A stretch of 8,625 nucleotides of DNA from Clostridiales bacterium (GTDB lineage: Bacteria; Bacillota; Clostridia; Oscillospirales; Ruminococcaceae). Positions 5,493 through 8,625 of the stretch are shown one piece after another; position 1 is the first letter of the stretch; each line of letters starts with the position of its first letter. The DNA is taken from positions 1-8,625 of the forward strand of contig JAAYSW010000200.1 of NCBI GenBank assembly GCA_012523875.1, written 5' to 3'. The translations under genes were made by a program, and so were the position numbers. The notes under the pieces are model-generated. The model saw only the letters and a program-made list of their open reading frames with translations, was not told where the DNA came from and searched no databases.

Positions 5493-7148
5493 TTACCCAT
5501 ACAAAAAACTTTGTTTAATATACACAATATCGAAGACATTTTTTACTTCATAATCACTCATTGACTTATCCTTATTAAGTAATATATTCTTTATTGTGGA
5601 TATCTCATCCCTTGAAATATTAACCTCATTTTCTTCTTTATTTTTAATATTACTCGTTACTTCCCCTATTTCTGTTACTTTTCTCTTAGTTTCCGTTGTG
5701 CTTGCTGTTTCAGTATTTGAAATCGTTGTTTCTGTAATTGTAGTTTCAACTTCCTCCAAAGAAGTTTCCGTTGTGCCTGCTGTTTCAGTATTTGAAATCG
5801 TTGTTTCTGTAATTGTTGTTTCAACTTCCTCCAAAGAAGTTTCTGTTGTGCCTGCTGTTTCAGTATTTGAAATCGTTGTTTCTGTAATTGTAGTTTCAAC
5901 TTCCTCCAAAGAAGTTTCCGTTGTACTTGTTATTTCAGTATTTGAAATCGTTGTTTCTGTAATTGTTGTTTCAATTTCTTCCAAATAAGTTTCCGTTGTG
6001 CTTGCTGTTTCAGTATTTGAAATCGTTGTTTCCAATTCAATAGGCTCTACTGTTGTTATCATATTTTCAGTTGTTTCCATACCCTCAGCAGTAGATTCTG
6101 TTTCACTGGTATTACTTTCAGTGTCCAATAGCACCGTTTCGCTATCTACAGACAGTTTTCCAGCATATACTACGTTATTCACTTCAACACTAATATCACA
6201 ATTATCAAATGCTCTAGGAAGCCATAGATAAATTTTCCCCTTTGAATCAGTGTATATATCTCTATCTGCATAATTACACCCCATAATATCCATGCTAGAT
6301 ATATTTTGATTCATACAATTAGGTATCTGGATATCAAACCTAAACTTATGTTCAGATTTTCCAAAAGAAATGCAACCAGTCGTATTATTTACTGAACCAC
6401 CTGTTATTATAGTGCTACCCTTATTACTACTAAAGTCCGCACCTCCGCCAATATCATTAGCATTACTTCCAGCTGTTGCTATAATAGTACCACCATTTAT
6501 GCTGATATCTCCACCACGGCTTCCATACCCGCCACCAATACCCGCAGCACCATGACCTCCCCTAGCATTAACAATGCCCCCATTTATCTCAATGCTTCCC
6601 CCAATATTATTTGAGCCTCCTATCCCTGCAGATTGATATCCACCTTCAGCAGTTATATTTCCACCATTTATCTCCACGCTGCCATTCCCAAATCCGAAGC
6701 TACCTCCAATCCCAGCACCCCCCATTTCACCAGAGTTCCCACCTCTTACTAAAAGAGAGCCATCTCCACCAATTTTTAATGTAGAATCACATTCTACGCT
6801 AATGCCTGCCTTCCCACCACCGCTAATAATAACATTATCACCCACTAAAATAAGGTTTACATTAGTACCATTTTCTATGTAAAACGCACATTCTTTTGTG
6901 TTGCTTAAATCCAAATAAACATTCTCTAATTTTAAATTATAAGTTCCAGCACCCCTTAGTTTTATAGGTTGCAAATCTGTGTTTTCATTTCCCTTTATAA
7001 TAGCATCACATGGTGCAGAAAAATTTGTATGCGTGTAATCAGCATACACATGCTCAGCCCTTATTTCGTTCAGAAGTACGAATACAAGCACTAGTACACC
7101 CACGGTTATGATTGTTAAAACCCTCTTAAAAAAGTTAATAGCCTCCAT
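5493..7148 (-). CDS. Secreted beta-helix-like surface protein with Thr/Glu repeat stalk and dockerin-like tail
   Basis: A 551-residue protein. Residues 1-36 are a signal peptide: FFKR, a hydrophobic core VLTIITVGVLVLVFVLL, and a likely cleavage after VYA (34-36). Residues about 107-258 are glycine-rich with a recurring pattern I-x-INGG-x-I-x-A-x-GG-x-AGIGGG, with units starting near 131, 157, 185, 214 and 245. This is typical of right-handed beta-helix or carbohydrate-binding surface proteins of gut Firmicutes. Residues 265-345 form a separate beta-rich segment. Residues 342-490 are a Thr/Glu/Ser stalk with ISNTE at 376, 401, 426, 451 and 476, an exact 25-residue period. The last 50 residues resemble a degenerate dockerin (DEISTIKNILLN and NVFDIVYIKQSFL). 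No LPXTG, SLH or transmembrane anchor is seen at the C-terminus. GGAGGAT (7155-7161) precedes the ATG, and it has its own promoter. Ligand and role are unknown; carbohydrate adhesion is inference. Confidence 0.88.
   Translation of the reverse strand: MEAINFFKRVLTIITVGVLVLVFVLLNEIRAEHVYADYTHTNFSAPCDAIIKGNENTDLQPIKLRGAGTYNLKLENVYLDLSNTKECAFYIENGTNVNLILVGDNVIISGGGKAGISVECDSTLKIGGDGSLLVRGGNSGEMGGAGIGGSFGFGNGSVEINGGNITAEGGYQSAGIGGSNNIGGSIEINGGIVNARGGHGAAGIGGGYGSRGGDISINGGTIIATAGSNANDIGGGADFSSNKGSTIITGGSVNNTTGCISFGKSEHKFRFDIQIPNCMNQNISSMDIMGCNYADRDIYTDSKGKIYLWLPRAFDNCDISVEVNNVVYAGKLSVDSETVLLDTESNTSETESTAEGMETTENMITTVEPIELETTISNTETASTTETYLEEIETTITETTISNTEITSTTETSLEEVETTITETTISNTETAGTTETSLEEVETTITETTISNTETAGTTETSLEEVETTITETTISNTETASTTETKRKVTEIGEVTSNIKNKEENEVNISRDEISTIKNILLNKDKSMSDYEVKNVFDIVYIKQSFLYG
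5689..6032 (-). repeat. 75-bp tandem repeat array within the surface-protein gene
   Basis: Four full units start at 5689, 5764, 5839 and 5914, and a 44-bp partial unit spans 5989-6032. Each is exactly 75 bp, so each encodes 25 residues and copy changes keep the frame. Units at 5689, 5764 and 5839 differ from their neighbours by only about two bases; the unit at 5914 is more diverged. One synonymous base (gtAgtttc/gtTgtttc) alternates from unit to unit, which suggests duplication of a 150-bp pair. Long open frames on the other strand and in other frames here are by-products of the repeat. Confidence 0.95.
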
Positions 7149-7188
7149 TTAATTATCCTCCATATGTAATCATTTTACGTTAAGTACT

Positions 7189-7217
7189 ATTTTAACACCT
7201 TTTTAGACAAAGTTCAA
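7189..7217 (-). promoter_or_regulatory. Sigma-A-type promoter for the surface-protein gene
   Basis: On the minus strand TTGAAC (-35, 7212-7217) is followed after 17 bp by TAAAAT (-10, 7189-7194), with a TGT extended -10. Transcription would start near 7182, giving a leader of about 34 nt before the ATG at 7148. This makes the gene an independent unit, separate from the toxin/immunity-like genes upstream of it. Confidence 0.68.
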
Positions 7218-7350
7218 CATATTTCTTAAAGAATATTGATAAAAAATTCAAGCTTTGTGTCTTTATACCCTCAGCTATGACTAAATTATATTTTTGGGGG
7301 ATACGAAATCCTTTATAAGCTCATCTGTGTAATTTTGTTTTTAAGTTATG
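7218..7350. other. Gap with no convincing gene
   Basis: This is the middle of a 315-bp gene-poor stretch between the surface-protein start and the toxin-tail gene. I see no ribosome binding site with a start codon, no tRNA and no T-tract hairpin. On the minus strand the frame of the decayed ORF at 7351-7440 continues after its TAG as HNLKTKLHR, meets a TGA (7321-7323), then stays open for about 42 codons without a start. That is compatible with an eroded gene but equally with AT-rich chance. Confidence 0.5.
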
Positions 7351-7440
7351 CTATCCTCCTAATTTATCAACAGAATCTTTATTAACACCCCATATGCACG
7401 AAAAATCGGAACCGTATTCAAACTCGAATTTTATAATCAA
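7351..7440 (-). pseudogene. 29-codon remnant of a possible immunity gene (TTG start)
   Basis: After the toxin-tail gene an AGGAGA site (7448-7453) is followed seven bases later by TTG (7440) and a 29-codon frame ending in TAG. The peptide contains KFEFEYGSDF, SCIWGVN and KDSVDKLGG. An acidic-aromatic opening of this kind (FEYG...IWG) recalls the start of small immunity-like proteins, but it stops far short of a normal domain, and the same frame resumes after the stop as HNLKTKLHR. I read it as the front end of a truncated gene. It occupies the same place relative to the toxin-tail gene as the 156-residue immunity-like gene does relative to the second toxin-tail copy. It could also be a real short peptide, or chance. 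Confidence 0.4.
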
Positions 7441-7445
7441 ATTTA

Positions 7446-7529
7446 TTTCTCCTATTCTTATATTTAGTAAAATATAATTCGAGCTATGTCGTGGGTAACA
7501 TTGTAGGCAGTAACAATAAATCCATTACT
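7446..7529 (-). repeat. Toxin-tail/spacer repeat, copy A
   Basis: These 84 bp align without gaps to 8434-8517, exactly 988 bp away, with nine substitutions (about 89% identity). The copy covers the last 22 or so codons of the 64-residue gene, its TAA stop and the spacer up to the AGGAGA ribosome binding site of the next reading frame. Several differences are silent or conservative in the protein, as expected for a duplicated coding end. Confidence 0.93.
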
Positions 7530-7658
7530 TGAAATCACAACATTTAAATATTTATCTTCAACTTGATAAACAGTTCCATCGGAACCTATTGTTCCAACAG
7601 GAATTTGAGTTGAAACAGTAGAATTTAAAAAATTAAGCAGTTCGCTTTCTGAGTTCAT
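7464..7658 (-). CDS. Small protein resembling the C-terminal half of a toxin domain
   Basis: A 64-residue protein with a short helix (SELLNFLN), then GTIGSDGTVYQVED, then hydrophobic strands YLNVVISSNGFIVTAYNV and the tail ARIIFY. The order strand-turn-strand ending in a V/I-V-T-A-Y motif is typical of the C-terminal sheet of BECR-like toxin nucleases and DUF4258-type domains. The N-terminal helix carrying their catalytic residues is missing, so if related it is a truncated or orphan tip. That family link is from memory of the pattern and is not proven. Its ATG overlaps the TGA of the zinc-ribbon gene (ATGA), and no strong ribosome binding site is seen, so translation would depend on coupling. 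Its end is duplicated at 8434-8517. Alternatively it is a short uncharacterised protein unrelated to toxins. Confidence 0.6.
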   Translation of the reverse strand: MNSESELLNFLNSTVSTQIPVGTIGSDGTVYQVEDKYLNVVISSNGFIVTAYNVTHDIARIIFY

Positions 7659-7852
7659 TCCAAAAGTACTAATTCACTCCATAATGAATGACAATTTCTT
7701 TGTTGCATAAAAATATCAAAACTTATGCCTTTTTCATTAGATATATCATTAATCCAAACCGTATCGCACTCATCACATATTTTTATTTTTTCTTTTGTTC
7801 TTTTTACTTTTGCTTCAACAATTTCACCTTGCAAGCAATATGGGCATAGCAT
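7655..7852 (-). CDS. Four-cysteine zinc-ribbon small protein
   Basis: A 65-residue protein with CPYC (C3, C6) and CDEC (C26, C29) separated by a basic hairpin (EAKVKRTKEKIKI). This is the classic pattern of a zinc ribbon that binds one zinc ion through four cysteines. The second half (GISFDIFMQQRNCHSLWSELVLLE) is amphipathic. The start is well defined: AGGAGG (7861-7866) lies eight bases before the ATG. It follows the 156-residue immunity-like gene by 107 bp on the same strand, and its stop overlaps the start of the toxin-tail gene by ATGA. Small zinc-ribbon proteins of this kind often accompany toxin/immunity arrays in Clostridia and may be immunity or accessory proteins; that is inference. 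Function is otherwise unknown. Confidence 0.75.
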   Translation of the reverse strand: MLCPYCLQGEIVEAKVKRTKEKIKICDECDTVWINDISNEKGISFDIFMQQRNCHSLWSELVLLE

Positions 7853-7862
7853 ATTTTATTCC

Positions 7863-7959
7863 TCCTATTTTGCTTTTGGAAATGGCTTGTGTGTACCCTC
7901 CAGGAGTGTTAGCGAATGAATTTGAAACTAAACGTTTAAATTTCTGCTCGAGGTGCTAT
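7863..7959. other. GC-richer intergenic stretch with a palindrome, possible dispersed element
   Basis: Between the immunity-like gene and the zinc-ribbon gene lies a stretch of about 40% GC, visibly richer than the genes beside it. It contains a perfect ten-base palindrome TAAACGTTTA (7929-7938) within a longer imperfect one flanked by GAAA and TTTC, the palindrome CTCGAG (7948-7953), and the interrupted palindrome CTCC-x-GGAG on the minus strand near 7897-7905. One minus-strand frame stays open across it, reading through SNSFANTPGGYTQAISKSK with no start or ribosome binding site. It looks like an inserted fragment or repeat rather than a spacer. Confidence 0.35.
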
Positions 7960-8430
7960 TTAACTGTCAATAACCATATCCGTATATGGTATATCGAGCA
8001 TAGCAAAGTCAAAGACTTTGCTTGATGGTTCATTAGAATCAACAACCGTTACTCCGTTTTTTCTTACCATTATCGGTATATCAAAGCCGTTAGTATAAAG
8101 AATACAATCTCCGCTAAATTCCTTCATAATATTATTTAGCAAAGACATTGTTCTTGGTCCCCAAACAAGGCTGTCTACATCCTCATTATTTACCATATTA
8201 AAGTATAGAAGAATATTAATGTTAATTCCATATGTCTCTTTACAATATTTCGCAAAAGACCGTTTGTTTTGCTTGTTTAAATCTTCTTCTTTCACATCCA
8301 GCTTAAAACAATTACTCCAATCGAAATAAAGGTTGCTTTCATCTTTTGAAAATTCTAATTCAGAACTTTCTTCAATAAATTTAATAAAGTTGACTAAATT
8401 ATCAATATAAATTAAAAAAGCGTATTCCAT
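7960..8430 (-). CDS. Immunity-like protein, possibly SitI3-type
   Basis: A 156-residue soluble protein without signal peptide or membrane segment. It begins with a strand (YAFLIYID), then a helix and acidic/aromatic segments, a predicted strand INILLYFNM (71-79), a helix around 93-104, and a closing hairpin SGDCILYTNG (106-115), IPIMVRKNGVTVVDSN (118-133). The GDxxLxxNG...PxxxRxxG pattern near the end resembles SitI3-type immunity proteins of polymorphic-toxin systems as I remember them; this is a weak pattern match. High Asp/Glu content fits an immunity protein binding a basic toxin. The start has an AGGAGA site (8436-8441). It directly follows the degraded toxin-tail copy at 8452-8532 and precedes the zinc-ribbon gene on the same strand, which is the context expected for an immunity gene. 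If not immunity, its function is unknown. Confidence 0.7.
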   Translation of the reverse strand: MEYAFLIYIDNLVNFIKFIEESSELEFSKDESNLYFDWSNCFKLDVKEEDLNKQNKRSFAKYCKETYGININILLYFNMVNNEDVDSLVWGPRTMSLLNNIMKEFSGDCILYTNGFDIPIMVRKNGVTVVDSNEPSSKVFDFAMLDIPYTDMVIDS

Positions 8431-8433
8431 AAT

Positions 8434-8517
8434 TTTCTCCTATTCTTATATTTAATAAAATATAATTCGGATTATGTCATGGATAACATTGTATGTATTA
8501 ACAATAAATCCATTACT
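8434..8517 (-). repeat. Toxin-tail/spacer repeat, copy B
   Basis: Partner of 7446-7529 in the same orientation, nine substitutions in 84 bp. It includes the degraded coding end, its stop, and the spacer containing the ribosome binding site of the immunity-like gene. Similarity fades beyond 8517, where copy B acquires deletions relative to the intact gene. Confidence 0.93.
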
Positions 8518-8532
8518 ACTAAATGACCTTAT
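8452..8532 (-). pseudogene. Degraded second copy of the toxin-tail gene
   Basis: In the minus-strand frame this reads SSNGFIVNTYNVIHDIIRIIFY and then stop. It matches residues 43-64 of the intact 64-residue protein (SSNGFIVTAYNVTHDIARIIFY) with four differences. Just upstream the frame is broken by TAG (8533-8535), and the DNA corresponding to the VEDKYLNVV segment is largely deleted. No ribosome binding site or start for this frame is present nearby, so it is a remnant. The amino-acid changes without further stops in the retained part suggest that it was coding until fairly recently. Confidence 0.8.
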
Positions 8533-8625
8533 CTATTCAAATAGCTCTAATCTAAGTAATTTATCAAAAATGCCGTAGTGCAAATTTTTGTTCAACAAGC
8601 AACATTATATCTATCACCCAAAAAA

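Noticed and set aside
5454..5495. GTAATT/AATTAC hairpin just after the surface-protein stop as a terminator
   Set aside because: Six-base AT-rich stem with no T-tract; it overlaps the rarA promoter and is more likely chance.
5596..5988. 130-residue plus-strand frame and a 74-residue minus-strand frame of Lys/Gln-rich repeats overlapping the surface-protein array
   Set aside because: They exist because the 75-bp repeat is a multiple of three, so any frame free of stops in one unit is open in all. No ribosome binding sites, and the secreted-protein frame has a signal peptide and promoter.
7725..8025. Plus-strand frames of 64 and 76 residues opposite the zinc-ribbon gene and the gap beside it
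   Set aside because: No ribosome binding site; they overlap the well-supported minus-strand zinc-ribbon gene. The unusual part is kept as a possible repeat instead.
8564..8625. Minus-strand open end reading MLLVEQKFALRHF then stop, with a neighbouring frame (HYGIFDKLLRLELFE) that would join it after a slip at a T run
   Set aside because: Too short and cut by the window edge; the suggestion of a frameshifted gene end cannot be supported without the sequence to the right.

Overview
The window is AT-rich, has dense short intergenic gaps and strong AGGAGG-type ribosome binding sites, and carries gene families typical of Clostridia. These are a DUF951 protein, a Sua5-type threonylcarbamoyl-AMP synthase, RF1, a three-S1-domain protein and RarA. 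Together with a secreted protein ending in a dockerin-like module, this points to a gut or rumen clostridium of the Ruminococcaceae/Oscillospiraceae kind. That placement is inference from gene content, not from a marker gene.

Left end (1-2643, minus strand): a translation and tRNA-modification operon reading right to left. A strong sigma-A-like promoter (2615-2643) is followed by a DUF951 small zinc-binding-like protein, prfA (release factor RF1), sua5 (threonylcarbamoyl-AMP synthase, for the t6A tRNA modification) and the first 22 codons of a P-loop kinase, probably coaE. sua5 and the kinase overlap by ATGA, so they are probably translationally coupled.

Middle (2644-5476): a divergent plus-strand pair encodes an unrecognised 119-residue protein and a three-S1-domain RNA-binding protein. 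It ends at a clear intrinsic terminator (4114-4150). The convergent minus-strand rarA gene (replication-associated AAA+ ATPase) ends inside that terminator's T-tract. rarA has its own good promoter, with an inverted repeat over the -10 box.

Surface protein (5493-7217): a 551-residue secreted protein with its own promoter. It has a signal peptide, a glycine-rich beta-helix-like region, a Thr/Glu-rich stalk of 25-residue tandem repeats (75-bp DNA period, about 4.6 copies), and a C-terminal tail that looks like a degenerate dockerin. No LPXTG or SLH anchor is visible.

Right end (7321-8625, minus strand): an accessory region of small genes that looks like an eroded toxin/immunity cassette array. 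A 64-residue protein resembling the tail of a toxin domain occurs intact once (7464-7658). Its last 22 or so codons plus the following intergenic spacer recur 988 bp away (8434-8517, about 89% identical) as a pseudogene. Each copy of the spacer leads into a different downstream reading frame: a 156-residue immunity-like protein in one case, a 29-codon decayed remnant in the other. A 65-residue four-cysteine zinc-ribbon protein lies between them and overlaps the toxin-tail gene by ATGA. This is the most unusual part of the window.
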